From positions 5,704,001 through 5,768,000 of the forward strand of contig NZ_CP024190.1 in the NCBI RefSeq assembly GCF_003391395.1: 64,000 nt of DNA, written 5' to 3'. How positions within the stretch are numbered: the stretch's first letter is position 1; each line of letters starts with the position of its first letter. Below, in pieces: positions 6,789 through 15,741 of this stretch. A model generated the notes under the pieces. That model was not told the origin of the DNA, made no database searches, and was given only the letters and a program-made list of their open reading frames with translations. Made by a program: the position numbers and the translations under genes. The stretch comes from Mycobacterium marinum. Lineage in GTDB: Bacteria; Actinomycetota; Actinomycetes; Mycobacteriales; Mycobacteriaceae.

Positions 6789-7847
6789 TCAGACCTCAGG
6801 GCAGTAGTGCATGGGGTTGTCACGCTCGTCCAGCGGCGGCAGGTTGCGCGCCGGAGTCTGCACCAATGGCGCGTCGGCTGGGATACGCCCCATGGCCCGA
6901 TCCCAGCCGGCGCGCCCCCGCGGATGCTTGCGCATTCGACGCGGCACCAGCGCAAAGATCAGGCGCACGAGGTCCCCGAAGCGCCGGTGTAGCCACTCAT
7001 CGCGCCGCGACCACCGATAACCCATCAGGGTTCGCACCGGTGGGTCATAAAGACCGACGGTCACCCAGACAAAAAACGGGGCCAACAACTTTCGCTGCAA
7101 CGCCCACAGCCGGTCCGGAACCCGTTGCGCAAATGGCGGTTTGGGCAGTTCGGTCAGATCGAGCACGGCGCGCGCGGCGAAGTTGTTCTCCAGCACGTTG
7201 CAGCACATGTGGTCCCAGTAGACCTGGAATTCCTCCCAGGACGCCGGAACGGGCCGCATGCTCATGCCATACATCCGGTACCACTGCACGTGTTCGTCGA
7301 ACAGCTGGCGCTTCTGCGCTTCGGTCAACCCCCCACAGAACCGTTCGGCCACGTGAATTGTGCCGACAAAGAACGTGGCGTGCGCCCAGTAGAAGACGTC
7401 CGGGTTCAGGGCGTGGTATCGGCGACCCGCCGCGTCCACCCCTTTGATGTTGACGTGATAGTCACGGACTTCGGCGCCGGTGACCGGGGCACGGTCGCCG
7501 TCGAACACCACGCCGCCGATCGGATAGAGCGACCGCAACAGCCTGGGCCAGCGCTCACGAAAAAACGTCGAGTGATCCTCGACGGCCGCGCCCAGTTGAG
7601 GGTGCATGTTCTGCATGGATCCCGCCCATGGCCCCTGCAACATGCCGCGCCAGTCGCCGAAATACCGCCACGTCAACGAGTCCGGCCCCAGCGGGATCGG
7701 CGGCGCCTGATAGCCCAGCGGCGAAACCGGACAACCGGTTGCTGCGGGTTGCGAATCGCCGGGCGCGGCAACCTGGCCGGCGGAGTTCGTCGACGACTTC
7801 GGCTCGGCGCTGGTCAGCGGGCAGGCCGCGGACGTATCTTGGGTCAC
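6789..7847 (-). CDS. DUF2236 / MpaB-like oxygenase family protein (Rv0826 ortholog)
   Basis: 352-residue member of the latex-clearing-protein/MpaB (DUF2236) family of putative haem oxygenases. Recognised from SLTWRYFGDWRGMLQGPWAG (about 55-75), the conserved histidine near DHSTFFRERW, RDYHVNIKG (about 128-136), and YWAHATFFVGTIHVAERF followed by the YRMYGMSMRPVP stretch. The N-terminal 45 residues are Ala/Pro-rich and contain CP dipeptides but no clear signal peptide. Substrate unknown. Divergent from the TetR-family gene at 7921 with about 73 bp between starts, so that regulator is its likely controller, as for Rv0825c/Rv0826. Confidence 0.85.
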   Translation of the reverse strand: MTQDTSAACPLTSAEPKSSTNSAGQVAAPGDSQPAATGCPVSPLGYQAPPIPLGPDSLTWRYFGDWRGMLQGPWAGSMQNMHPQLGAAVEDHSTFFRERWPRLLRSLYPIGGVVFDGDRAPVTGAEVRDYHVNIKGVDAAGRRYHALNPDVFYWAHATFFVGTIHVAERFCGGLTEAQKRQLFDEHVQWYRMYGMSMRPVPASWEEFQVYWDHMCCNVLENNFAARAVLDLTELPKPPFAQRVPDRLWALQRKLLAPFFVWVTVGLYDPPVRTLMGYRWSRRDEWLHRRFGDLVRLIFALVPRRMRKHPRGRAGWDRAMGRIPADAPLVQTPARNLPPLDERDNPMHYCPEV

Positions 7848-7884
7848 TGGTGTCCCCCGGGCGGTTGGGTGATGTCAGCAATTT

Positions 7885-7902
7885 TGACTACACGCGTTGT
7901 CA
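7885..7902. promoter_or_regulatory. candidate operator between DUF2236 and TetR genes
   Basis: An imperfect inverted repeat, TGAC at 7885-7888 and GTCA at 7899-7902 around an ACGCGT core, lies in the 73-bp divergent spacer, where a TetR-family dimer would be expected to bind. The symmetry is weak. Confidence 0.3.
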
Positions 7903-7920
7903 CTTAATTCTAGGAGGGAT

Positions 7921-8562
7921 GTGCAGGCGGGTCAAAGACGGGGTCGCTGGACGGGCGTCCCGCTGGAAGATCGCCACGCCGTACGCCGCGACACCCTCAT
8001 TGCCGCCGGCGTTCAATTGCTCGGCGAGGAAGCGGGACCGGCGCTGACCGTTCGCGCGGTCTGCCGCCAAGCGGCACTCACCGAGCGTTATTTCTATGAA
8101 AGCTTTAGCGACCGTGACCATTTCGTACGCGCAGTCTACGACGACGTTTGCACCCGAGCGATGGCGACGCTTATGTCGGCAAATACCCCCCGAGACGCCG
8201 TGGAGCGATTCGTTGCACTGATGGTCGATGATCCGGTACGCGGTCGCGTCCTGCTTTTGGCGCCGGCCGTCGAACCGGTGCTGACGCGCTCCGGCGCGGA
8301 CTGGATGCCCAACTTCATCGATTTACTGCAACGCAAACTCTCTCAAATCGCCGACCCCGTTTTGCAAAAACTGGTCGCCACCAGCCTGATCGGTGCCCTT
8401 ACCGGCCTTTTCACCGCATATTTGAACGGACAATTGGGAGCCACTCGCCAGCAATTTATTGACTACTGCGTGGATTTGTTGCTCGGCACCGCCGCCGCCT
8501 ACGCTCCACACCGTGACCGAGGTGAAGCCGAACACCCAGTCGCTGCCCGACAACACGACTAA
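7921..8562 (+). CDS. TetR-family transcriptional regulator (Rv0825c ortholog)
   Basis: About 213 residues. N-terminal TetR helix-turn-helix: RRDTLIAAGVQLLGEEAGPALTVRAV followed by CRQAALTERYFYESFSDRDHFVRAVYDD, the classic Y-F-Y-F motif; the C-terminal ligand-binding half is variable. I place the start at GTG 7921, which gives the H37Rv Rv0825c-like length. AGGAGG lies only three bases upstream of it, so TTG 7897 remains possible. It probably represses the divergent DUF2236 oxygenase gene and itself. Ligand unknown. Confidence 0.82.
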   Translation: MQAGQRRGRWTGVPLEDRHAVRRDTLIAAGVQLLGEEAGPALTVRAVCRQAALTERYFYESFSDRDHFVRAVYDDVCTRAMATLMSANTPRDAVERFVALMVDDPVRGRVLLLAPAVEPVLTRSGADWMPNFIDLLQRKLSQIADPVLQKLVATSLIGALTGLFTAYLNGQLGATRQQFIDYCVDLLLGTAAAYAPHRDRGEAEHPVAARQHD

Positions 8563-8661
8563 GCCGATTAATATCGCAGGGCCTGCGACTCGAAATTCGC
8601 GCGAAATGCGATGCCACTAGTGGCACGCCCGATCGTGCGCAAACTTGATGCTACCGATCGA

Positions 8662-8717
8662 CACAGATATATTGACTGCAACCCACAGACACAGATAAAT
8701 CCGCAAAACCACAGATA
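8662..8717 (+). repeat. three direct CACAGATA repeats upstream of desA1
   Basis: CACAGATA occurs at 8662-8669, 8690-8697 and 8710-8717, immediately before the desA1 ribosome-binding site (GGAGGG). A TTGACT at 8672-8677 between copies 1 and 2 may be the -35 element. The cluster looks like a regulator-binding array or a promoter-linked repeat. desA1 of other mycobacteria is controlled by the TetR-type regulator MadR, but I cannot confirm that this is its site. Confidence 0.45.
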
Positions 8718-8729
8718 CTGGAGGGCGCC

Positions 8730-9746
8730 ATGTCGGCCCCGCTGACCGACCTACACCTGCTGCACGAGCTTGAACCGGTCGTTGAGAAGTACCTCAACCG
8801 GCACCTCAGCATGCACAAGAACTGGAACCCGCACGACTACATCCCGTGGTCGGACGGCAAGAACTACTACGCTCTGGGCGGCCAGGACTGGGACCCCGAG
8901 CAGAGCAAACTTTCCGATGTCGCCCAGATCGCGATGGTGCAGAACCTGGTCACCGAGGACAACCTGCCCTCCTATCACCGCGAGATCGCGATGAACATGG
9001 GCATGGACGGCGCCTGGGGCCAGTGGGTCAACCGGTGGACCGCCGAGGAGAACCGACACGGCATCGCGCTGCGCGACTACCTGGTGGTGACCCGCTCCGT
9101 CGACCCGTTCGAGCTGGAAAAGCTGCGTCTCGAGGTGGTCAACCGCGGCTTCAGCCCGGGCCAGAACCACCAGGGCAACTATTTCGCCGAGAGCGTCACC
9201 GACTCGGTCATCTACGTGAGCTTCCAGGAACTGGCCACCCGCGTTTCGCACCGCAACACCGGCAAGGCCTGCAACGATCCCATCGCCGACCAGCTGATGG
9301 CCAAGATCTCGGCCGACGAGAACCTGCACATGATCTTCTACCGCGATGTCAGCGAGGCCGCGTTCGATCTGGCGCCCAACCAGGCGATGAAGTCGCTGCA
9401 CCTGATCCTGCACAACTTCAAGATGCCCGGGTTCCAGGTGCCCGAGTTCCGGCGCAAAGCGGTGATCATCGCCGTCGGCGGCGTCTACGACCCGCGCATC
9501 CACCTCGAAGAGGTCGTCATGCCGGTGCTGAAGAAGTGGCGCATCTTCGAGCGCGAGGACTTCACCGGCGAGGGCGCCAAGATGCGCGACGAACTTGCCC
9601 TGCTGGTCAAGGAACTCGAGATGTCCTGCGACAAGTTCGAGGAGTCCAAGCAGCGCCAACTCGATCGGGAAGCCCGTACCGGCAAGCGGGTGTCGGCCTT
9701 CGAACTGCACAAGACAGCCGGCAAGCTGCCGATGAGCCGGCGGTAG
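8730..9746 (+). CDS. desA1: acyl-[ACP] desaturase DesA1
   Basis: 338 residues, the same length as M. tuberculosis DesA1 (Rv0824c). Soluble di-iron desaturase that introduces a double bond into acyl chains on the way to mycolic acids; the homolog is essential. The two iron-binding segments are visible: EENRHG (about 107-112) and DENLHMIFYRD (about 196-206). No membrane spans, as expected for the ACP-dependent class. ATG with ribosome-binding site GGAGGG. Downstream, dus starts nine bases after the stop, suggesting one transcript. The upstream 167-bp spacer carries three direct repeats that may be regulatory. Confidence 0.96.
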   Translation: MSAPLTDLHLLHELEPVVEKYLNRHLSMHKNWNPHDYIPWSDGKNYYALGGQDWDPEQSKLSDVAQIAMVQNLVTEDNLPSYHREIAMNMGMDGAWGQWVNRWTAEENRHGIALRDYLVVTRSVDPFELEKLRLEVVNRGFSPGQNHQGNYFAESVTDSVIYVSFQELATRVSHRNTGKACNDPIADQLMAKISADENLHMIFYRDVSEAAFDLAPNQAMKSLHLILHNFKMPGFQVPEFRRKAVIIAVGGVYDPRIHLEEVVMPVLKKWRIFEREDFTGEGAKMRDELALLVKELEMSCDKFEESKQRQLDREARTGKRVSAFELHKTAGKLPMSRR

Positions 9747-9754
9747 TTCCGGCT

Positions 9755-10888
9755 TTGCGCATCGGCCCGATCGAGCTGGCCAGCCCGGTTGTATTGGCGC
9801 CGATGGCTGGTGTGACCAATGTCGCATTCCGCACGCTGTGTCGTGAACTAGAGCAGGCCAAGGTCGGCACGGTCAGTGGACTGTATGTCTGTGAGATGGT
9901 GACCGCGCGCGCGCTGGTCGAGCGCCATCCGGTCACCATGCACATGACCACGTTCGCCCCGGACGAGTCGCCCCGGTCGCTGCAGCTCTACACCGTCGAC
10001 CCCGACACCACATACGCTGCGGCCCGCATGATCGCCGAGGAGGGCTTGGCCGATCACATCGACATGAACTTCGGCTGCCCGGTCCCCAAGGTGACCAAGC
10101 GTGGCGGCGGGGCCGCCCTGCCGTACAAGCGGCGGCTGTTCGGCCAGATCGTCGCCGCCGCGGTGCGCGGGGTCGAGGGCACCGGCATACCGGTGACGGT
10201 CAAGTTCCGCATCGGCATCGACGACGCGCACCAAACGCACCTTGATGCCGGCCGCATCGCCGAGGCCGAAGGCGCCGCCGCGGTCGCACTGCACGCCCGG
10301 ACCGCGGCACAGCGCTACTCGGGCACGGCCGATTGGGAGCAGATCGCGCTGCTCAAGCAACACGTGCGAACGGTCCCGGTGCTCGGCAACGGAGACATCT
10401 ACGACGCCAGCGACGCGCTGGCGATGATGGCCGCCACCGGATGCGACGGCGTTGTCATCGGTCGCGGCTGCCTGGGCCGGCCGTGGCTGTTCGCCGAATT
10501 GTCGGCGGCTTTCACCGGCAACCCGGCACCCACGCCCCCCACCCTGGGCGAGGTGACCGACATCATCCGCCGGCACGGCGAACTACTGGCCGCGCACTTC
10601 GGCGAGGACAAGGGCATGCGCGACATCCGCAAGCATGTCGCCTGGTACCTGCACGGATTTCCGGCCGGATCCGACCTGCGCCGCGCGTTGGCGCTGGTCA
10701 AGACCTCCGACGAACTCGACTCCCTGCTGACGCGGCTCGACCCCGACGTCCCCTTCCCCGAAGCCGCCAACGGCCCCAGGGGCCGGCAGGGTTCACCCTC
10801 CCGAGTCGCCCTTCCCGAGGGGTGGCTGGACGACCCCGATGACTGCCGGGTGCCCGACGGCGCGGACGTCATGCACTCCGGTGGCTAG
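9755..10888 (+). CDS. dus: tRNA-dihydrouridine synthase (Rv0823c ortholog)
   Basis: About 377-residue flavoenzyme reducing uridine to dihydrouridine in tRNA D-loops. TIM-barrel start LASPVVLAPMAGVTNVAFR (near the N-terminus, FMN contact), MNFGCPVPKVTKRGGGAAL with the catalytic Cys, ALHARTAAQRYSGTADW, and the phosphate-binding GCDGVVIGRGCLGRPWLF all fit the Dus/NifR3 family. The only sensible start after the desA1 stop is TTG 9755; the frame is open further upstream only inside desA1. Lacking a clear Shine-Dalgarno sequence, it may rely on coupling to desA1. Gene order is as in H37Rv. Confidence 0.92.
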   Translation: MRIGPIELASPVVLAPMAGVTNVAFRTLCRELEQAKVGTVSGLYVCEMVTARALVERHPVTMHMTTFAPDESPRSLQLYTVDPDTTYAAARMIAEEGLADHIDMNFGCPVPKVTKRGGGAALPYKRRLFGQIVAAAVRGVEGTGIPVTVKFRIGIDDAHQTHLDAGRIAEAEGAAAVALHARTAAQRYSGTADWEQIALLKQHVRTVPVLGNGDIYDASDALAMMAATGCDGVVIGRGCLGRPWLFAELSAAFTGNPAPTPPTLGEVTDIIRRHGELLAAHFGEDKGMRDIRKHVAWYLHGFPAGSDLRRALALVKTSDELDSLLTRLDPDVPFPEAANGPRGRQGSPSRVALPEGWLDDPDDCRVPDGADVMHSGG

Positions 10889-11062
10889 CCCCCACGACGT
10901 CCGGCAGTCGAACTGAGACGCTCTCGAAATCGCGTGTGCGCCGATAAGTCAGTACGATGTGGGCTTTATTGCATTGCGCGGCGCCATCACCTTGGCGCTG
11001 CGCTGTGGTATGCGCACGGACAACACTGATGTCTTCATCAGACTTTCGGAGGCCGGTAGGAC

Positions 11063-13276
11063 ATGGGTGATGGCAAAAGGGACGCCACTCCTGGCCATCG
11101 GCGCGCCTCCGGCACCCACCGGGGTGATGAATTGATTACCCCAAACCGAGAGGAAATGCGAGGCGCCGCGCCGTGGGAGCGGTTCTCGGCCGCACCTGTC
11201 GATGACGACCTCGTTCGATGGTCGAGTGCACGATCCGCCGACCTGGCGCAGGCCGCCGCGGCGGTCGACACCCGGGGTGGCGCGCAACCGCGCCAAGCCC
11301 ACGACGACGTCGAGCGCACCCCGAAGGTTGGCTCTCACATCGACGGCGGTGTCAGCGTCGCCGAGTTGATCGCCAAACTCGGGGCCCCCGTTCCCGCCCA
11401 TCCGGCCCACCACCACAGCGCACCGGAATCCGGGCCCGACCCAACCCCCGCGGATGCCGCCCCCGACATCGCGGACCAGGTCCACGAGCCTGACGAGCAG
11501 CTGGACACCGAGGTCATCGCTATCCCGGCCTACTCGCTGCAACTGCTCTCCGAACTCCCCGACCTCGGGTCTGCCAACTATCCGCACGACGAGTCCGACC
11601 CCGAATCGCCCGGCGAGCAGCCAGCCGCACCGGCGCGGGCCCGGCGGCCGCGGTTGCGTCGCAGGTCGACCGCAAAGGCTCCCCGGCCCGGTAAGGACGC
11701 GCCGAAATCGCGCCGGCGCCCGATACTGCTGGCCGGGCGGTCGCTGGCGGCGCTGTTCGCCGTGCTGGCGCTGGTGCTCACCGGCGGGGCGTGGGAATGG
11801 AGTTCGTCGAAAAACAACCGGCTCAACACGGTGAGCGCGCTCGACCCGCACTCGGGCGACATCGTCAACCCCAGCGGGCAATACGGCGACGAGAATTTCC
11901 TGATCGTCGGCATGGATACCCGTGCCGGCGCCAATTCCAATGTGGGCGCCGGTGACACCGAGGACGCCGGCGGGGCGCGGTCGGACACCGTGATGCTGGT
12001 CAACATCCCGGCGAACCGCAAGCGAGTGGTGGCGGTCTCGTTCCCCCGCGACCTGGCGATCACCCCCGTCAAGTGCGAGGCCTGGAACCCCGACACCGGC
12101 AAGTACGGGCCGATCTATGACGAGACGACGGGACAGATGGGTCCCCGGATGGTCTACACCGAGACCAAACTGAACTCGTCGTTCTCCTTCGGCGGGCCCA
12201 AGTGTCTGGTGAAGGTGATCCAAAAACTGTCCGGGTTGAGCATCAACCGGTTCATCGCCATCGACTTCGTCGGCTTCGCCAAGATGGTCCAAGCGCTCGG
12301 TGGTGTCGAGGTGTGCAGCACCACGCCGCTGCGCGACTACGAAATCGGCACGGTGCTCGAACACGCTGGGCGCCAGGTGATCGACGGGACGACCGCCCTG
12401 AACTATGTGCGAGCCCGCCAGGTGACCACCGAGAGCAACGGCGACTACGGCCGCATCAAACGTCAGCAGCTGTTCTTGTCGTCGTTGCTGCGTTCGCTGA
12501 TTTCCGAAGACACCCTGTTCAACCTCAACAAGCTCAACAACGTGGTCGACATGTTCATCGGCGACAGCTACGTCGACAACGTCAAGACCAAGGATCTGGT
12601 TGAGCTGGGTCAGTCGCTGCAGGGCATGGCAGCCGGACACATCACGTTCGTCACCGTGCCCACCGGTATCACCGATGAGAACGGCGACGAGCCCCCGCGA
12701 ACGGCCGACATGAAGGCGCTGTTCAGCGCCATCATCGACGATGAGCCGCTGCCGCTGGAAAACGATCACAACGCCCAGACGTTGGGAAACCGGCCGACCA
12801 CGACGGCACCGACCACGGCCCCCAAAGCGCCGCCGGCAAGTCCTGCCGACGAGGTTCAGCGCCAACAGGTGACAACCACCTCGCCGCAAGAAGTCACCGT
12901 GCAGGTCTCCAACGGAACCGGGACCACGGGTCTGGCCGCCGCCGCCGCCAGCCAGCTCGAGCGCAACGGCTTCAACGTGATGGCACCCGACGACTACCCG
13001 AATTCGTTGCAGACCACGACGGTGCTTTTTGCCCCCGGCAACGAGCAAGCCGCCGCGACGGTGGCCGCCGCGTTCGGCAACAGCAAGGTTGAGCGGGTCA
13101 CCGGGATCGGCGAGGTGGTGCAGGTGGTGCTCGGCGCCGACTTCAAGGCGGTGACCGCTCCCCCGCCGAGCGGCTCGTCGGTCAGCGTGCAGATCAGCCG
13201 CAATTCCACCAGCCCACCGATTAAGCTGCCGGAAGACCTAACGGTGACCAACGCCGCCGACACCACCTGCGAGTAG
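11063..13276 (+). CDS. LytR-CpsA-Psr family cell-wall ligase (Rv0822c ortholog)
   Basis: 737-residue type II membrane protein that would attach arabinogalactan or another glycopolymer to peptidoglycan outside the membrane. Long Pro/Asp-rich cytoplasmic head (1-220), a single membrane helix (about 221-247, LLAGRSLAALFAVLALVL), LCP domain starting near FLIVGMDTRAG (about 279) with PRDLAI (about 329) and the conserved NYVRARQ arginines (about 446), a Thr/Pro-rich linker, then a LytR_C domain (about 610-690, VQVSNGTGTTGLAAAAASQL). ATG with GGAGGCC upstream. It is slightly longer than the H37Rv homolog, mostly in low-complexity linkers. Three LCP-type paralogs exist in mycobacteria, so a specific role is not assigned. 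Confidence 0.93.
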   Translation: MGDGKRDATPGHRRASGTHRGDELITPNREEMRGAAPWERFSAAPVDDDLVRWSSARSADLAQAAAAVDTRGGAQPRQAHDDVERTPKVGSHIDGGVSVAELIAKLGAPVPAHPAHHHSAPESGPDPTPADAAPDIADQVHEPDEQLDTEVIAIPAYSLQLLSELPDLGSANYPHDESDPESPGEQPAAPARARRPRLRRRSTAKAPRPGKDAPKSRRRPILLAGRSLAALFAVLALVLTGGAWEWSSSKNNRLNTVSALDPHSGDIVNPSGQYGDENFLIVGMDTRAGANSNVGAGDTEDAGGARSDTVMLVNIPANRKRVVAVSFPRDLAITPVKCEAWNPDTGKYGPIYDETTGQMGPRMVYTETKLNSSFSFGGPKCLVKVIQKLSGLSINRFIAIDFVGFAKMVQALGGVEVCSTTPLRDYEIGTVLEHAGRQVIDGTTALNYVRARQVTTESNGDYGRIKRQQLFLSSLLRSLISEDTLFNLNKLNNVVDMFIGDSYVDNVKTKDLVELGQSLQGMAAGHITFVTVPTGITDENGDEPPRTADMKALFSAIIDDEPLPLENDHNAQTLGNRPTTTAPTTAPKAPPASPADEVQRQQVTTTSPQEVTVQVSNGTGTTGLAAAAASQLERNGFNVMAPDDYPNSLQTTTVLFAPGNEQAAATVAAAFGNSKVERVTGIGEVVQVVLGADFKAVTAPPPSGSSVSVQISRNSTSPPIKLPEDLTVTNAADTTCE

Positions 13277-13321
13277 GCGCCCTTCGGGTCGCGCTTCGCG
13301 GCGTTTAGGCGGTCGAGAACG

Positions 13322-13333
13322 TAGGCTTACCAC
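13322..13333 (+). promoter_or_regulatory. leaderless promoter -10 box for phoY2
   Basis: TAGGCT (13322-13327) plus six bases, then ATG at 13334; no Shine-Dalgarno sequence. Suggests phoY2 has its own promoter separate from the LCP gene. Confidence 0.6.
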
Positions 13334-14002
13334 ATGCGGACGGCCTACCATGAGCAGCTCTCGGAGCTATCCGAGCGGCTCGGTGAGATGTGTGGGCTGG
13401 CAGGTATCGCGATGGAGCGGGCGACTCAGGCCCTGCTACAAGCCGATCTGCTGCTGGCCGAACAGGTGATCTCTGACCACGAGAAGATCGCGACGCTGAG
13501 TGCCAGGGCCGAGGAGAGCGCCTTCGTGCTGCTGGCCTTGCAGGCACCGGTTGCCGGTGACCTCCGGGCGATCGTGAGCGCAATCCAGATGGTGGCAGAC
13601 ATCGACCGGATGGGGGCCCTGGCCCTGCACGTGGCCAAGATCGCCCGCCGGCGTCATCCCCAACACGCGCTACCCGAAGAGGTCAACGGCTACTTCGCCG
13701 AAATGGGCAGGGTTGCAGTTGAATTGGGGAGCAGTGCGCAAGAAGTGGTGTTGTCCCGCGACCCGGAGAAGGCGGCCCGGATCCGCGAAGAAGACGACGC
13801 GATGGACGATCTGCACCGGCATCTGTTCACCGTATTGATGGACCGGGAATGGAAGTACGGCGTGGCGGCCGCCGTCGACGTGACGCTGCTGGGCCGCTTC
13901 TACGAACGTTTCGCCGACCACGCCGTGGAAGTGGCGCGGCGGGTGATCTTTCAGGCCACCGGGAGATTCCCCGAGGACGAATCGCCAACGTACTCACGCT
14001 GA
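13334..14002 (+). CDS. phoY2: PhoU-family phosphate regulator PhoY2
   Basis: 222-residue all-helical PhoU protein with two repeats; conserved acidic metal-binding motifs can be seen in the first half (EESAFVLLALQAPVAGDLR) and second half (DDAMDDLHRHLF...RFYERFADHAVEVARR). PhoU proteins restrain the SenX3-RegX3 two-component system and the Pst transporter when phosphate is plentiful; PhoY2 of M. tuberculosis is linked to persister formation. ATG start is leaderless. It is convergent with pstB (35 bases between stops), so the regulator lies beside the complete Pst transporter it would control. Confidence 0.94.
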   Translation: MRTAYHEQLSELSERLGEMCGLAGIAMERATQALLQADLLLAEQVISDHEKIATLSARAEESAFVLLALQAPVAGDLRAIVSAIQMVADIDRMGALALHVAKIARRRHPQHALPEEVNGYFAEMGRVAVELGSSAQEVVLSRDPEKAARIREEDDAMDDLHRHLFTVLMDREWKYGVAAAVDVTLLGRFYERFADHAVEVARRVIFQATGRFPEDESPTYSR

Positions 14003-14041
14003 CCAGCGATCGGCCGTGGCGGCCGGGCCACCCGGGTCAGC
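13998..14041. terminator. possible bidirectional terminator between phoY2 and pstB
   Basis: GCTGACC (13998-14004) pairs with GGTCAGC (14035-14041), and an inner GTGGC/GCCAC pair lies in the loop. The arms include both stop codons of the convergent genes, so part of the symmetry may be coincidence. No U-tract. Confidence 0.3.
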
Positions 14042-14813
14042 CGAAACGGCCCGAGATGTAGTCCTCGGTGGACTTCTCCCGCGGGTTCGAGAAGATCTTT
14101 TCGGTGTCGTCGATTTCGATCAGGCGGCCCGGTTTGCCCACGGCTTCCAGGTTGAAAAACGCTGTCTGATCGCTCACCCGGGCGGCCTGTTGCATGTTGT
14201 GGGTGACGATCACGATGGTGTATTCCTGTTTCAATTCGCTGATCAGATCCTCGATCGCCATCGTGGAGATGGGATCCAGCGCCGAACACGGCTCGTCCAT
14301 CAGCAACACGTCGGGTTGTACCGCGATGGCCCGCGCGATACACAACCGCTGCTGCTGCCCACCGGACAGCCCGCCGCCGGGCCTGTCCATCCTGTCTTTG
14401 ACCTCATCCCACAAGTTGGCCCCACGCAGGGAATACTCGGCCGTTTCGTCGAGCACCTTTCGATTGCGCACGCCCTGCAGCTTGAGGCCGGCAACCACGT
14501 TGTCGCGAATCGACATCGCGGGAAAAGGGTTGGGGCGCTGAAAGACCATCCCGATCGCCCGGCGCACCCCCACCGGGTCGATACCGGGACCGTAGATGTT
14601 TTCGTCGTCGAGCAGCACGGAGCCCTCGACGCGGGCACCCGGGATGACCTCATGCATCCGGTTCAGCGTGCGCAGCACGGTCGTCTTGCCGCAGCCGGAG
14701 GGGCCGATGAACGCCGTCACACTGCGGGGAAGAATCGACAGCGACACCTCAGCGACGGCGTGAAACGACCCGTAGTAGATGTTGACGTCCTTGAGGTCTA
14801 GCCTCTTGGCCAC
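14037..14813 (-). CDS. pstB: phosphate ABC transporter ATPase PstB/PhoT
   Basis: 258-residue ABC ATPase energising phosphate import; ortholog of H37Rv phoT (Rv0820). Walker A GPSGCGKTT (37-45), Q-loop FQRPNPFP, signature LSGGQQQR (about 154-161), Walker B LLMDEPCSALD and the switch His in IVTHNMQQAAR. The PstB-specific FQRPNPFP is clear. It is the last gene of the pstS-pstC-pstA-pstB series, starting 19 bases after pstA. In H37Rv this gene stands without the other three at this locus. Confidence 0.96.
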   Translation of the reverse strand: MAKRLDLKDVNIYYGSFHAVAEVSLSILPRSVTAFIGPSGCGKTTVLRTLNRMHEVIPGARVEGSVLLDDENIYGPGIDPVGVRRAIGMVFQRPNPFPAMSIRDNVVAGLKLQGVRNRKVLDETAEYSLRGANLWDEVKDRMDRPGGGLSGGQQQRLCIARAIAVQPDVLLMDEPCSALDPISTMAIEDLISELKQEYTIVIVTHNMQQAARVSDQTAFFNLEAVGKPGRLIEIDDTEKIFSNPREKSTEDYISGRFG

Positions 14814-14832
14814 TTAGCGCTCCTGCCCTTGA

Positions 14833-15741
14833 CTACTTGGCGACGAGGATTCTTGTGAGCACCCTGGCCCCGATATTGATGATGGCAATCACCAAGATCA
14901 GCGTCAGCGCGGCGCCCCACAACCGGTCCGTGGGTACCGGGTTCATTCCGGCACCCATCGTGGTCTGGTCATACATCATGCCGGGCAACGAGCCCATGTA
15001 CCCGCTGAAGATGTCAAAGTTCATCGTCCGTGCATATCCGACCAGGATCAGCAACGGCGCCGTCTCACCCATCACCCTGGCCAATGCCAACAGGATCCCG
15101 GTGATGATGCCGGACAACCCGGTGGGAATGACGATCCGGACGATGGTCTTCCACTTCGGTAGCCCCAGCGCATAGCCGGCTTCGCGCAGATCCACCGGAA
15201 CGATACGCAGCATCTCCTCGGTCGCCCGCACGATCACCGGAAGCATCAACAAGACCAGCGCCAAGGACACCGCGAACTCGGAACGGGGAAACCCCAACAC
15301 CCCGACCCACAATGCGTAGAGGAACAGCGCGGCCACGATCGACGGCACGCCCGTCAGGATGTCGACGGTGAAGGACACCAGCCTGCCCATCAGCCCGCCA
15401 CCGTCGTATTCGACCAGGTAGATCGCCACCATAATGCCGATCGGAATGGACAGCGCCGCACACACCAAGCCCTGCAGCACGGTGCCGACGATCGCGTGAT
15501 AGGCGCCACCGCCGGCCACGAATGCCGTCATCCCCGCCTGCGAATGAGTCCACCACGCGCTGGAAGACACCGCTTTGAAGCCTTTGGCGATCACCGAACC
15601 CAGTACCCAGATCAACGGCGTCAGGGCCACCAGCATCGACAGTGTCACCAGCACGGTCGCCAGGCTGTTCACCAGCCGACGGCGGCGCGCCAGTCCCGAG
15701 AACGTGCGCGCCTTGACCGGCCGGTCCAACATCGAGGTCAT
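14833..15741 (-). CDS. pstA: phosphate ABC transporter permease PstA
   Basis: 302-residue inner-membrane permease with about six membrane helices (for example LVNSLATVLVTLSMLVALTPLIWVL). The ABC-permease EAA-like loop DLREAGYALGLPKWKTIVRIV is where PstB docks. ATG at 15741 overlaps the pstC TGA by four bases (ATGA), so the two are translationally coupled; the open frame upstream of it runs inside pstC and is ignored. Basic N-terminus (ARRRRLVN). Part of the high-affinity phosphate importer. Confidence 0.94.
   Translation of the reverse strand: MTSMLDRPVKARTFSGLARRRRLVNSLATVLVTLSMLVALTPLIWVLGSVIAKGFKAVSSSAWWTHSQAGMTAFVAGGGAYHAIVGTVLQGLVCAALSIPIGIMVAIYLVEYDGGGLMGRLVSFTVDILTGVPSIVAALFLYALWVGVLGFPRSEFAVSLALVLLMLPVIVRATEEMLRIVPVDLREAGYALGLPKWKTIVRIVIPTGLSGIITGILLALARVMGETAPLLILVGYARTMNFDIFSGYMGSLPGMMYDQTTMGAGMNPVPTDRLWGAALTLILVIAIINIGARVLTRILVAK

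Noticed and set aside
8846..9754. Extension of the dus frame through desA1
   Set aside because: It is a shadow of desA1 codons in another frame; dus-family similarity starts only at about 9755.
10949..13048. 699-residue minus-strand frame antisense to the LCP gene
   Set aside because: Shadow frame; the plus-strand LCP protein has a signal anchor and conserved LCP motifs.
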